The notes under the pieces were generated by a model that worked only from the letters and a program-made list of their open reading frames with translations, had not been told where the DNA came from and ran no database searches. Positions 10,055 to 19,407 of a stretch of DNA of 53,828 bases are shown in pieces. Position numbers and translations under genes: made by a program. Position 1 is the stretch's first letter, and every line of letters starts with the position of its first letter. The DNA lies in contig LVCQ01000003.1 of the NCBI GenBank assembly GCA_001644975.1, positions 1 to 53,828 of the forward strand, written 5' to 3'. This stretch comes from Piscirickettsiaceae bacterium NZ-RLO1 (lineage in GTDB: Bacteria > Pseudomonadota > Gammaproteobacteria > Piscirickettsiales > Piscirickettsiaceae).

Positions 10055-11542
10055 GTGAGCGATGAGATACTTATTAATTGCATGCCTCAAGAAACGCGTG
10101 TTGCAATTGTTGAAAATGGAGTTTTGCAAGAAGTCCATATTGAGCGTGATAACGAGCGCGGCTTGGTTGGGGTTATTTTCAAAGGCATTGTTGCGCGTGT
10201 ACTACCAGGTATGCAGGCTGCATTTATTGAGCTTGGCTTAGAAAAAACAGGGTTTTTACATGTTTCTGATGTGGTTCCATTAGTTGACAAAGACGATAAC
10301 AGTGAAGGTAGTAATGAGGCGGTTGCTCCAGTGCCATTGCCTGATATTCAGTCGCTATTGCACGAAGGACAAAAGATTTTGGTTCAAGTGGTCAAAGATC
10401 CTATGGGAACCAAAGGTGCGCGTTTAACAACGCATTTATCCATTGCCTCGCGCTGCTTGGTGTATATGCCTGATTTAAACCGTATTGGCGTATCACAGCG
10501 CATAGAAGGGGAAGAGCAGCGCGAACGCTTACGTTCTTTATTGGCAAGCCAACTGCCTGAAGAGGAAGCCAAAGGCTATATTGTACGTACAGCGGCTGAA
10601 AGTGTAGATGAGCGGACCTTATTGGCAGACTGTGCTTTTTTAAAGCGCATGTGGCAAAAATTATCTGAGCGTGTTCATACTTTAGAAGCACCTCGAGTGA
10701 TTTTTCGTGAGTTACCTTTAGCGATTCGGGCATTACGTGATTTTATGCGGCCCGGTTATAAGCTACGCATTGATACGCAAGAAGGTTATCAAAAATTATG
10801 TGAGTTTGCCGAGACCTATGTGCCAGAAGCGCGTATGCAGCTGCATTATTATGTCGGTGAGCGCCCCATTTTTGATTTATACGATGTTGAGCGAGAAATC
10901 GAACTGGCGTTGCAGCGCAAAGTGATTTTAAAATCAGGTGGGCATTTAGTTTTTGATCAAACTGAGGCGATGAGTACTATCGATGTTAATACAGGAGGCT
11001 TCGTTGGGCATAGAAACTTAGAAGAAACGATTTTTAAAACTAATATGGAAGCGGCGGTATCTATTGGTCATCAGCTTAGATTACGTAATTTAGGTGGTAT
11101 TATTATCATTGATTTTATCGATATGGAAAAAGAAGAGCATAAAGCGCAGGTTTTAGATGCGTTGGAGAAAAGCTTCGATAAGGACCATGCAAAAATTACT
11201 ATCAGTGGTGTTTCAAGCTTAGGACTGGTTGAAATGACACGCAAACGGACACGGGATAGTCTTAGAAATACCCTCTGCCAGCCGTGCCCATTATGTGAAG
11301 GGCGGGGCTCGATTAAAACAATAGAAACGATTTGTTATGAAATTTGTCGTGAGTTATTTCGTGAGGTTAAAGCTTATAATGCATCGAGTTATCTTGTGCT
11401 GGCGTCACAAAATGTTGTTGATTATATGCTGGATGAAGGGTCCAGTTATTTGGCTGAGTTAGAAACGCAAGTTAACAAGCCAATACGTTTGCAAGGAGAA
11501 GCACTTTATACACAAGAACAATTTGATATTGTTTTAGTCTAA
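10055..11542 (+). CDS. rng: Ribonuclease G
   Basis: RNase G is an RNase E-type endonuclease that matures the 5' end of 16S rRNA and turns over some mRNAs. The GTG start at 10055 follows AGGGG at about 7 bases and gives the usual 'MSDEILINCMPQETRVAI'. An S1 domain spans about residues 36-125. The catalytic region has 'STIDVNTGGFVG', and the zinc-link 'CPLCEGRG' lies near residue 410. At 495 residues it lacks the long C-terminal scaffold of RNase E, which separates the two. It is 9 bases downstream of maf. Confidence 0.96.
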   Translation: MSDEILINCMPQETRVAIVENGVLQEVHIERDNERGLVGVIFKGIVARVLPGMQAAFIELGLEKTGFLHVSDVVPLVDKDDNSEGSNEAVAPVPLPDIQSLLHEGQKILVQVVKDPMGTKGARLTTHLSIASRCLVYMPDLNRIGVSQRIEGEEQRERLRSLLASQLPEEEAKGYIVRTAAESVDERTLLADCAFLKRMWQKLSERVHTLEAPRVIFRELPLAIRALRDFMRPGYKLRIDTQEGYQKLCEFAETYVPEARMQLHYYVGERPIFDLYDVEREIELALQRKVILKSGGHLVFDQTEAMSTIDVNTGGFVGHRNLEETIFKTNMEAAVSIGHQLRLRNLGGIIIIDFIDMEKEEHKAQVLDALEKSFDKDHAKITISGVSSLGLVEMTRKRTRDSLRNTLCQPCPLCEGRGSIKTIETICYEICRELFREVKAYNASSYLVLASQNVVDYMLDEGSSYLAELETQVNKPIRLQGEALYTQEQFDIVLV

Positions 11543-11551
11543 GGGATCACT

Positions 11552-14500
11552 ATGCGTTGGCGTTTACTTGCTTGGATCTGTATTGACTTGATTTTAGTGT
11601 TCGCGCTGCTGCTTGGGGCTGGCGCATTTTACATCTATGTTGAATTTGCTCACCCTAAGGTTTGGCTTGAGCGTTTAGCAAAGCGCCAAGGCATTGCACT
11701 TAGAGAGGTTAATGTTAGAACAGTTGAAAATAATATATTTTCCCCTGCATTTGAGATGAAAAATTTGGTGATGAGTAATAAATCTCAGGGGTGGTCTGCA
11801 GAGGTAAAATATTATTATGTGCATTTTAATCTATTAAAGAGCATTTGGCATTGGCGTCTCAGTACTGATGATATTGCCATGCGTGGGGCAACGGTTGACT
11901 TTGATATTCAGCAAGCGCATTTTAATCAACAGAATAAACACTCTCTTTTGACGATTTTTCCATGGCTGAATGCGCAAGAAAAAGTCCAGTTAAGTGATAT
12001 TCGGCTTAATCTACAGCAGGGCAAGATTAAAGATCATTTATTTTTGAATGCATTATGGCAGAGTTCTGCAGAAAGTATTAGCACACTCACGTTGCGTGCC
12101 CGCGGTGAGCGTGATGAAAAGTTGACCATTAATGCCGAGGTAAAAAAAACAAATTTAGGCGGCTTCCAGTCAGCTAATATTAATTTGAGAACACATAAAT
12201 TACTATTGTCTTGGTTAAATCTTGCAAAAGTTAAAGTTGCTAAACAAGATTATCGGCTAGATATGGACGCTAAATTTTCAGGAAGTTTAGATAATTCTCA
12301 GCTTTTTTCAAAGTTTTCTTTGCAAGGGGCTCGTGTGAATGTGCTGCAATCACTTGACGGTGAATTTTCGGCAAAAATCCATGATGGCAAGGCGCAGTTT
12401 TCTCTACCTAAGCTTAATATTAATGGTCAAGCTTACCCTCAGCCGATTGAGCTTAATGTAAGTTATAATCGTTTGAATCGGCAGCTGCATGCCAGTGGAT
12501 TTGTACTTAAGCCGTTAGTTCCCCTCGTCTATTTACTGGATACGACAAGCTTTGGTTATCAGCGTGAGCTTGATCGCTTGAGTTCTTTACAGGGGCGCCT
12601 GACTGAGATTCATGGCTATTGGCAGTCTGCTGAGCGTTGGCAGCTGGCGATGCGTTTAGTTGATTTAGGGGTGAAGCCTACTATTACAGAACCTGGCATA
12701 ACCGGTGTGTCTGGTGAGCTTGTGATCGCACCCAATCATATGCGCTTTGACTTAGACAGTCCAAATTTGCATTGGTTATGGCCAGATACAGATAAGCGCC
12801 AAACCCCGTTGCTAAATACGCAAGCTAAGATACAAGTAAAGCAGCTAAAGCCTGGGGTTAAGCTTAGTGTGAGTCATATTAAGGTGAATCATCCTCAAGC
12901 ACATTTGGCTGGAAAAGTAAGTGTATTTTTTCGACAACAAGCCGCTCCTATAGTGACAAGTCGATTAGACTATACGCTCGCAACACCTGAGTTTGTAAAA
13001 AAATTCTTACCACATCAGGGAGTAAATCCAGAGCTTTTCACCTGGCTACAAAAAGCGCTGTTAGCGGGAAAAACCCGGGGAATTGCGATTTTAAATGGTG
13101 CCTTGTCAGATTTTCCTTTTACGGATGGCCAGGGCCAATTTTTTGTTCAGTTTGATGTTCGTGATGGACAGCTAGATACTAACCGTGGTTGGCCGATCAT
13201 TCGTCAAGGTGATGCTCGTGTTACTTTTGCTGGGCCGCAATTAACTATTACTGCGAATAAAGCCTTGATGGCGGGATTGTGGTTGCATGATATTCGTTTA
13301 AAAATGGCTGATATTATGCCAGGGGTGCCGACAGAGCTGAGTATACAAGGACAGAGTGAATTTAAGCTTAAAAAAGGTATGGCTTTAATTGCTAAAAGCC
13401 CACTAAAAGCATTAGTAGAGAAGATCAAAGTATCTAGCGGTCAAGGTAAGATTAATTTAAATTTGAAAATACCTTTTGGTTATATCGATAAAAATAAACG
13501 AACTACAGTGAATGGTGCACTGAATGTGAAAAATACATCTGTTGATTTCACGGGTAAGAAAGTTGCTTTAACTAAGCTGACTGGTACATTTAATTTCGAT
13601 GAGCAGGGACTGGTTTTTGCTAAGGATGCAAAAGCGATTATTTATAGGGAACCTGTTAATTTTAGTGTGAATTCACAATTGAAAAAACAAGAGCCGATCA
13701 CAACCATTAATTTTAATTCTTGGCTATCTGCGCCTGTGATTAAAGGACTTGCTAATATAGATCTTGGATCGTTTATTAAAGGTCGTGCGCCTATTATTGG
13801 TGTGTATCGTTTTGGTGAGCATAGTGGTAATTTGTCGGTAAACTCTAAGTTGCAAGGTCTATCCTCTTCTTTGCCTGCACCATTTAATAAATCAATAAAT
13901 AGCCAAGCTTTACTTTCTTTGCAAGAGAAAAAAACAAACAACGAACAGGCGATTGCATTCACTTATGGTGACCAAGTAAAGCTTGAGGGGCATTTAAATC
14001 AGGAGAAAAAATCAGCGCCAGTGATTTTTTTACAGGCTAACTTAAAAACATTGAATCTTAATGAGTGGGGAAAAACCATTCAGACGTTATTTTCTCGAGA
14101 ACTAAAATCAACTAATAAAGATATAGTGGGTTCGTTAGACTTAAGACTTGATAAGCTCATTATCGATGAAAAATCACTAAGTGATGTATCATTTAAGGTA
14201 GACCGTCAAGACTCAGGGGTTAGCATAGATATGACTAGCTCAGCACTATCTGGCGTTGTTCATTATCAAAAGAGCGTAAACATGCCGGAGTTGTCTTTAA
14301 ATTTTTCTAAAGCAGACTTAAATATTGCGCAGTCTATCTATGATTGGTATCAGGCAGATTTTAGTGGGGAAAATCAATCGGCCAGCGTGCTGAAAATGAC
14401 CACACATTTACCAAGGGTTACAGCAACATTAAATAATGTTGGCTATAAAAATTACCAATTTAAATCAGTGGGCTTGACTTTAATGCCGGTTAACTATGGC

Positions 14501-15232
14501 TATCAATTGGATTCATTGCAGCTAACAGATCCTAATTATACTGTGAATGCGACTGGTGAGCTGAACTTGATTCAACGTCAAAACCCTTCTTTTATCAAGG
14601 GTAATGTAAATTTTAGTAATGTTGGTAAAGGCTTAGATGCGTTGGGAATAAATAACTTGATTGGTGGTGGGCGAGGTTCGCTTTTTTTTGATCTGGAGTG
14701 GTTGGGCTTATTAACTGATGTTAAGCCTGCTAGCTTATTAGGTCGTATTAAAGTGAATTTAATCAATGGCCATATTACTAAGGTTAATCCTGGTCTAATT
14801 AGTTTAATTAATGTGTTTAATGTTGACTCTTTTTGGCAGCGCATTAAATTTGACTCATCCGGGGTATTGCAAAGGGGGTTGGCATTTAGTGAGCTTACCG
14901 GGTTACTATCTATTTTTCATGGGAATCTATTTACAAATGATATGGTAGTTAAAGGGCCTGATCTACAATTATCAGTAGGTGGGCGTGTCGGTTTTGTTAA
15001 TAAAAATGTTGATCTGTTGGTTGGTGCAGTACCCCAGGTGAGTGGCAGTATCCCTGTGATTGCTCTGGCAGCAGGGGGGTTATCTTTTGCACCGATTGCA
15101 GGTGCTTTATGGCTTTTTGAAAAGGCACTTTCTAGTGAGGTGTCGAATCCATTTGTATTTCAATACCATGTATATGGCCCTTGGGATGATGTGCAGACTA
15201 AGGCAATCAATAGTAACAATAATAAAAAATAG
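11552..15232 (+). CDS. yhdP: YhdP-type AsmA-like envelope protein
   Basis: A 1226-residue protein with one N-terminal membrane helix (about residues 5-30) and a very long beta-rich periplasmic part. It carries the AsmA-like C-terminal block ('NLIGGGRGSLFFDLEWLG', 'LINGHITKVNPGLISLINVFNVDSFW'). Length and position after rng match YhdP of enterobacteria (about 1266 residues). YhdP, TamB and YdbH are bridge-like proteins carrying phospholipids towards the outer membrane; the role here is by homology. It starts 9 bases after rng. The usual next gene, tldD, is absent. Confidence 0.9.
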   Translation: MRWRLLAWICIDLILVFALLLGAGAFYIYVEFAHPKVWLERLAKRQGIALREVNVRTVENNIFSPAFEMKNLVMSNKSQGWSAEVKYYYVHFNLLKSIWHWRLSTDDIAMRGATVDFDIQQAHFNQQNKHSLLTIFPWLNAQEKVQLSDIRLNLQQGKIKDHLFLNALWQSSAESISTLTLRARGERDEKLTINAEVKKTNLGGFQSANINLRTHKLLLSWLNLAKVKVAKQDYRLDMDAKFSGSLDNSQLFSKFSLQGARVNVLQSLDGEFSAKIHDGKAQFSLPKLNINGQAYPQPIELNVSYNRLNRQLHASGFVLKPLVPLVYLLDTTSFGYQRELDRLSSLQGRLTEIHGYWQSAERWQLAMRLVDLGVKPTITEPGITGVSGELVIAPNHMRFDLDSPNLHWLWPDTDKRQTPLLNTQAKIQVKQLKPGVKLSVSHIKVNHPQAHLAGKVSVFFRQQAAPIVTSRLDYTLATPEFVKKFLPHQGVNPELFTWLQKALLAGKTRGIAILNGALSDFPFTDGQGQFFVQFDVRDGQLDTNRGWPIIRQGDARVTFAGPQLTITANKALMAGLWLHDIRLKMADIMPGVPTELSIQGQSEFKLKKGMALIAKSPLKALVEKIKVSSGQGKINLNLKIPFGYIDKNKRTTVNGALNVKNTSVDFTGKKVALTKLTGTFNFDEQGLVFAKDAKAIIYREPVNFSVNSQLKKQEPITTINFNSWLSAPVIKGLANIDLGSFIKGRAPIIGVYRFGEHSGNLSVNSKLQGLSSSLPAPFNKSINSQALLSLQEKKTNNEQAIAFTYGDQVKLEGHLNQEKKSAPVIFLQANLKTLNLNEWGKTIQTLFSRELKSTNKDIVGSLDLRLDKLIIDEKSLSDVSFKVDRQDSGVSIDMTSSALSGVVHYQKSVNMPELSLNFSKADLNIAQSIYDWYQADFSGENQSASVLKMTTHLPRVTATLNNVGYKNYQFKSVGLTLMPVNYGYQLDSLQLTDPNYTVNATGELNLIQRQNPSFIKGNVNFSNVGKGLDALGINNLIGGGRGSLFFDLEWLGLLTDVKPASLLGRIKVNLINGHITKVNPGLISLINVFNVDSFWQRIKFDSSGVLQRGLAFSELTGLLSIFHGNLFTNDMVVKGPDLQLSVGGRVGFVNKNVDLLVGAVPQVSGSIPVIALAAGGLSFAPIAGALWLFEKALSSEVSNPFVFQYHVYGPWDDVQTKAINSNNNKK

Positions 15233-15297
15233 ATGATTTTATTCATATTTAAATGAAAAATAATTTTAAAATAATAATTAGATTAGGTAATTAAACG

Positions 15298-16110
15298 ATG
15301 AAATTAGCGATTATTATTCCTGCGCGTTATTATTCAACGCGCCTGCCAGGTAAGCCATTAGCTAAAATTGCAGGTAAAACAATGTTGCAACGTGTCAGTG
15401 AAATTGCCCAAGCGGCTTGTGCTGATATTGACGGTGCAGCTGTGTATGTTGCGACTGAGGATCAACGTATTGCTGAGCATGCTCAAAGTTTAGGCATATC
15501 TGCAATTATGACATCAGATCAGTGTAAGACTGGGTCCGACCGGACTTATCAAGCGGTAGCAAGTTTACCTGATTTGCCTGATTTTGTTATTAATTTGCAA
15601 GGCGATGCGCCGCTAACACCGCCAGAGTTTATTCGTGCGCTATTATTAGCGGCTTATGAAAATAAAGCCATTGAAGTGGTTACGCCAGTAGTCCAGTTAA
15701 CGTGGCAGGCGCTTGATCAGTTACGTGCAAATAAAAAGAAAACTCCGTTTAGTGGCACAACAGCAATTTTAAATCAAAATAATGACGCATTGTGGTTTTC
15801 AAAAAATATTATTCCAGCGATGCGTAAAGAAGCACAATTACGAGAACACAGCATCTATTCCTCTGTTTATCAGCATATTGGTTTATATGGTTATCGCTAT
15901 GATATTTTAGAGCGCTTTGTCAACTTACCTGAAAGTCACTATGAGGTGGTTGAAGGTTTAGAGCAGCTGCGCTTTTTAGAAAATAATATTAAAATTACAG
16001 CAGTTCCGGTGAAATTCATTGCTGGGGCAGTTTCCGGGGGCGTCGATAGCCCTGAAGATATAGAGCGCGTCGAAGCGCATATTCATCACTATGGAGAAAT
16101 TTTATCATGA
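15298..16110 (+). CDS. KdsB-like CMP-sugar cytidylyltransferase (divergent)
   Basis: KdsB activates Kdo as CMP-Kdo for lipopolysaccharide. This 270-residue protein has the nucleotide-binding start 'IIPARYYSTRLPGKPLAKI' and 'VVEGLEQLRFLENN', so it is a KdsB relative. Two conserved sites differ: the metal motif QGDEP reads QGDAP ('NLQGDAPLTPPE'), and the usual H-x-S-G-T-D-R reads 'CKTGSDRTYQ'. The protein is also about 20 residues longer than usual. It overlaps the next gene, a histidine phosphatase, by 4 bases. It may be the cell's CMP-Kdo synthetase or a paralogue for another acidic sugar; the second seems at least as likely. Confidence 0.75.
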   Translation: MKLAIIIPARYYSTRLPGKPLAKIAGKTMLQRVSEIAQAACADIDGAAVYVATEDQRIAEHAQSLGISAIMTSDQCKTGSDRTYQAVASLPDLPDFVINLQGDAPLTPPEFIRALLLAAYENKAIEVVTPVVQLTWQALDQLRANKKKTPFSGTTAILNQNNDALWFSKNIIPAMRKEAQLREHSIYSSVYQHIGLYGYRYDILERFVNLPESHYEVVEGLEQLRFLENNIKITAVPVKFIAGAVSGGVDSPEDIERVEAHIHHYGEILS

Positions 16111-16787
16111 AAGTGTTTGCTTGTCGGCATGGTAATACCTTTGGCCCTGATCAGCAAGGTGGCGAACGTATTTTTATGAATGGTTGTAATAATAATATTC
16201 CTCTAGTTGCAACTGGGCGTGAGCAGGCGCGAAATTTTGCTAAATATTTGGACCAACGTCATGTTATGCCAAGTGCGCTTTATGCAAATCATCTTGTGCG
16301 AACTTGGGAGATGGCGGTGATTATTCGCGAATACTTTTTAGTTAAATATAATATTGAAATTCCTCTGTATAAAGATGAAGGGTTGCTTGAGTTAGATTAT
16401 GGCGCATGGGCAGGGCTAACAACGCAAGGAGAAACAGCGCAAACCAATGAAGTGATTGCGCAGTTTGGTCTTGACGCCTGGCAAGCATGGCAGCATGAGC
16501 GAAAAATGCCTACAGGTGCGCCGCATCATTGGCAGGTAAGCGAAGCTGAAATGGTGAATAGTGTGACTGGTTTTTTTCAAAATTTAATTAATCGCCATAC
16601 TCGTGATAATGTGATTATTACTATTGGTAGCCAAGGTAGCTTAACATTTATTAATCATTTTCTTGATGGGGGAATGAATGCTGCCATTGAAAAAAAACAG
16701 ATTAAAATTAAAACAGGTCATTTCTGTGAACTAGACTATAAAAATAATCAATGGGATTTATTAAGGTGGAATCAGCGGCCTGATTAA
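16107..16787 (+). CDS. Histidine phosphatase superfamily protein lacking the second catalytic His
   Basis: The 226 residues carry the N-terminal phosphoglycerate-mutase-type motif R7-H8-G9, a partner Arg65 ('NHLVRTWEMA') and the acid Glu95 ('LLELDYGAW'). In the 'V-S-H-G' position near residue 175 it has 'TIGSQGSL', so Gln176 seems to replace the second active-site histidine. Members with this loss can be poor catalysts or bind phosphosugars without turnover. The 4-base overlap with the KdsB-like gene suggests a joint job in sugar-phosphate handling, such as dephosphorylating the sugar to be activated. That is inference. It is not a glycolytic mutase by length or context. Confidence 0.75.
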   Translation: MKVFACRHGNTFGPDQQGGERIFMNGCNNNIPLVATGREQARNFAKYLDQRHVMPSALYANHLVRTWEMAVIIREYFLVKYNIEIPLYKDEGLLELDYGAWAGLTTQGETAQTNEVIAQFGLDAWQAWQHERKMPTGAPHHWQVSEAEMVNSVTGFFQNLINRHTRDNVIITIGSQGSLTFINHFLDGGMNAAIEKKQIKIKTGHFCELDYKNNQWDLLRWNQRPD

Positions 16788-16817
16788 TTTAGTATTAATT
16801 TTAGATAATTTTAAATT

Positions 16818-17504
16818 GGGGCTGGCACTTAACATTTGATTTGTTAGGATGTCATATGTACATAAAACACTGTAAATTACCAAAGAACAGCAAATTGAAC
16901 TGATGAAATATTCATTGCAGGTTCAACCGCCAGAACAGCAGCAGATTTGGCCGGCATTCACCGAAATACAGCTATCCGATTCTTTCATAAGTTACGAGAA
17001 AAAATCGCCCTAAAACAACAGAACCGTAGTGAACAATTTTGTGGGAAAGTTGAACTTGATGAAAGCTACTTTGGGTGGAGCACCCAAAGGTAAACGATGC
17101 CGAGGTGCTGCAGGCAAAGTGGCTGTATTTGGGTTACTCAAGCGAGGTGGTAAAGTGTATATACAAGTGATTCTAGATGTACGTTAATGCCCATAATTAG
17201 GCAAAAATCCAGCCTGATATATTGTATATACAGATTGCTGGCGTGCGTACAACGCTCTTGATATCTCTGAGTTTAAGCATATTAATCACAATAAGCGCTT
17301 TGCTGAAAATCAGAACCATATTAATGGCATAGAGAACTTCTGGAATCAAACAAAGCGGCACATAAGAAAGTTTAACGGAGTGCCTAGACAGTACTTCAAT
17401 TTCTTTTTAAAAGAAGCAGAGTGGAGATTTAATATGGGGTCGCCAAAAGAGCTATTGGCTGACCTTAAAAAGTTGCTTAAAGAACTTTATTAGGTGTCAG
17501 CCCC
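16818..17504 (+). mobile_element. Decayed IS1595-type insertion sequence
   Basis: The ends are imperfect inverted repeats: GGGGCTGGCACTTAA at the left (16818) and, read inward from the right (17504), GGGGCTGACACCTAA. The 687-bp length fits a trimmed copy. Inside is a transposase remnant (see next entry). No convincing 8-bp target duplication flanks it: the left flank is TTTAAATT and the right is AAACTTTA. It separates the sugar genes from the lipase gene. Confidence 0.75.
16870..17494 (+). pseudogene. IS1595-family transposase remnant
   Basis: Translated pieces show the IS1595/ISXO2 pattern in different frames. They are 'KVELDESYFG' (the DDE-type catalytic core start), 'GAAGKVAVFGLLKRGGKVYIQVI', then 'WRAYNAL', 'NHINGIENFWNQTKRHIRKFNGV' and a terminal 'FFLKEAEWRFN'. 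The frame breaks near 17085, a stop follows 'YIQVILDVR' near 17187, and part of the segment between catalytic residues is missing. It cannot make active enzyme. The final piece, 'RFNMGSPKELLADLKKLLKELY', ends at 17494, just inside the right inverted repeat. Confidence 0.8.
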
Positions 17505-17595
17505 AAACTTTATTAATGATGGAATTATAATTTGTAGGCTCAAGTCTTAAGGTTTTTTATGTTGTTAAGATAAAAAAAGTGCGGGTAGGGTATAA

Positions 17596-17617
17596 CACAG
17601 CCTTAAAAGAGGCTGTG
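17596..17617. terminator. Hairpin between the IS and the lipase gene
   Basis: A 7-bp stem (CACAGCC / GGCTGTG) has an 8-base loop and is followed by CTTGTTTA on the plus strand. It lies 23 bases beyond the lipase stop on the other strand. The T tract is poor in both directions, so it may be a weak bidirectional terminator. Confidence 0.45.
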
Positions 17618-17639
17618 CTTGTTTAGTGTGTACTTAAAG

Positions 17640-19091
17640 CTATATGCTGGTGGTTATTTTAGCGCCTAGGGTGCTAACAATGGTTTGGTATAAGACCTGT
17701 TGAACTTGCCTTGTTGGGTGTACTCTGTCCCAAAAGATATAATGCTCTGGGTCTGAGCACATTGTACCGCTGGTGGCCGTTTGTATGGCAACTAAAATAT
17801 CAGAATTTCTGGGTAGGTTTGGTTGAGCATTGAAAATGGCACTGCGATAATTGTTACTATTCATGGATTGCTGTGAACGCACTGTATAGCCACCATTCCA
17901 ACATGAGTCTGTTGTATTAGTAATTTTTAGATGATACTTTTCAATTAATTTCTTAAATTCACTACTTGTAGGTTGAGTGATGGTATTAAACAGTGGATAC
18001 AAGTCAATTAATTCGAAGTGATCACCTAAACTACCGTAATTGTTTTTATAATCTTGAATAAAATTATATAATTTTTCATTATGCCTTTCTGGTACATAAT
18101 GCGTTGTCTGGGTATTTTGTAAGTCATCTCGACTTTCAGGGGTGAGGGCAAGGTCAGGCAAATTAATAAATACAAACTTTTGTACGCCTTTACTCATTAA
18201 TTTGTCGACTTCTTCTTTAATGCTATTAACCACTTGTGTTGTTAGGGTTTCTTTGGCTTGTACTGACATATCTTTTGGTAATGTTAGATAATCATTTGCG
18301 CCGATAAATATAATAGCTAGAAAGTGCTTGTAATCTTCAGCAGGCCAATTTTTTTCTAATGCATTGGTATTAAACGCTGAATTTTCACTGTTAAGGCTAT
18401 AAGGTAGGTGTTTTAAGTCTGAGTTAAGTACAGCTGTCGCACCGCCAACGGCATAGTTGCTCACATCGATATGATATGTATTTAAATGGTTTTCTAGTAA
18501 CTTACTCCATACATCAGAGTTGGAGAACATGCCATTATAGTAGGCTTTTGCGCTGGGTATAATACCTAGGCTATATTCAAAGAGAGTGCCTTTATCAGAG
18601 AGGCTATCGCCAAAAATAATAACTCTGCTAACGCCTTTTAGTAAATTGCTTTGGGAAATATCTAACGATTGTGGGCAGGTGGAAAGCGTAACGTTCGGGG
18701 TGCCATACCAGCTATGCCACTCCATGCTGGCACTGTCGCTAGCAACTTGTCCTGTTTGTTGATTAATATCGAAGTGATTGGCGAGCAAGCCGTTGTCTAG
18801 AGTGAAGGTAAGACTGCCTAACGGGTTTGTGCGGGGATGAGTGTTGTCTGTTAGCGTCATTGTGTCAGTAAACTCATTGCCTTGCCAGCGTCCTGTTGAT
18901 AGGTAAGTTAATTTTTTTGTGGTATTTGCTGAAACTTCTTCTGAGAGCTCTGTGTGGTCTTGGTCTGTATATGAAGAGGTAATTGGCTTTGAACAATTAT
19001 TTTCTAAGTAAAGGTTAATACCTGCTTTGCTGTGCGAAATCACTGGTGATAGCAGAGTAAATAATAAAATAAATTTAAATTCTTTAATCAT
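17640..19091 (-). CDS. Secreted GDSL/SGNH lipase-acyltransferase
   Basis: The 483-residue product has a signal peptide (about residues 1-23) and all SGNH blocks: 'FGDSLSD' with Ser163, 'NYAVGGA' (Gly216-217), 'FIGANDY' with Asn266, and 'WDRVHPT' with Asp455 and His458. Layout and length resemble secreted lysophospholipase/acyltransferases of Legionella (PlaA/PlaC group) and thermolabile haemolysins of Vibrio. It has an N-terminal beta-rich domain of about 150 residues before the catalytic block, and Cys pairs that could form disulfides. The likely substrates are lysophospholipids or host lipids at membranes; the exact activity is inference. It is a single gene next to a dead IS, and its promoter should lie in 19092-19200. 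Confidence 0.85.
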   Translation of the reverse strand: MIKEFKFILLFTLLSPVISHSKAGINLYLENNCSKPITSSYTDQDHTELSEEVSANTTKKLTYLSTGRWQGNEFTDTMTLTDNTHPRTNPLGSLTFTLDNGLLANHFDINQQTGQVASDSASMEWHSWYGTPNVTLSTCPQSLDISQSNLLKGVSRVIIFGDSLSDKGTLFEYSLGIIPSAKAYYNGMFSNSDVWSKLLENHLNTYHIDVSNYAVGGATAVLNSDLKHLPYSLNSENSAFNTNALEKNWPAEDYKHFLAIIFIGANDYLTLPKDMSVQAKETLTTQVVNSIKEEVDKLMSKGVQKFVFINLPDLALTPESRDDLQNTQTTHYVPERHNEKLYNFIQDYKNNYGSLGDHFELIDLYPLFNTITQPTSSEFKKLIEKYHLKITNTTDSCWNGGYTVRSQQSMNSNNYRSAIFNAQPNLPRNSDILVAIQTATSGTMCSDPEHYIFWDRVHPTRQVQQVLYQTIVSTLGAKITTSI

Positions 19092-19407
19092 AATATTCCA
19101 TATATTCCATTTAAAAGTATTTTTAATAAAATTAATTGAAATTATTTTTTTAAGTTCATGGTTTTGGCGCTATACTGTTTAGTAGTAAAAAGGTTCTTCA
19201 ATAGTAGAGCTTGATTTGTTTTGAGTCAATACGTATTGTGAATTTTTATTTACAAATATGCATAATCAATAAGAGTAAAAGAGTGATTAGCAGAGCTAAG
19301 GCTATAAGCGAGTAATATTAAGGTGAAGGCTGATATTGCAATATAACGATGATTATAGTGTGGGAGGCTTGAACATGGCAGATACAGGTTTAGCTATAAA
19401 TGGCAAT
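19092..19407. other. Intergenic region upstream of the lipase gene
   Basis: AT-rich, with the lipase promoter expected near 19092-19200 on the minus strand, though no strong -35/-10 pair stands out. On the plus strand a 22-codon ORF (19375-19443) follows GGGAGG at 7 bases, but it overlaps the end of apaH and has no recognised relative. I do not call it a gene. Confidence 0.4.

Noticed and set aside
10401-10733. 110-codon minus-strand frame inside rng
   Set aside because: Antisense to a well-conserved RNase G with no homology of its own.
13642-13962. Antisense frame inside yhdP
   Set aside because: Composition follows the reverse of the sense codons; no start site.
16810-17512. Target-site duplication of the IS1595-type element
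   Set aside because: The 8-bp flanks do not match, so I could not support one.
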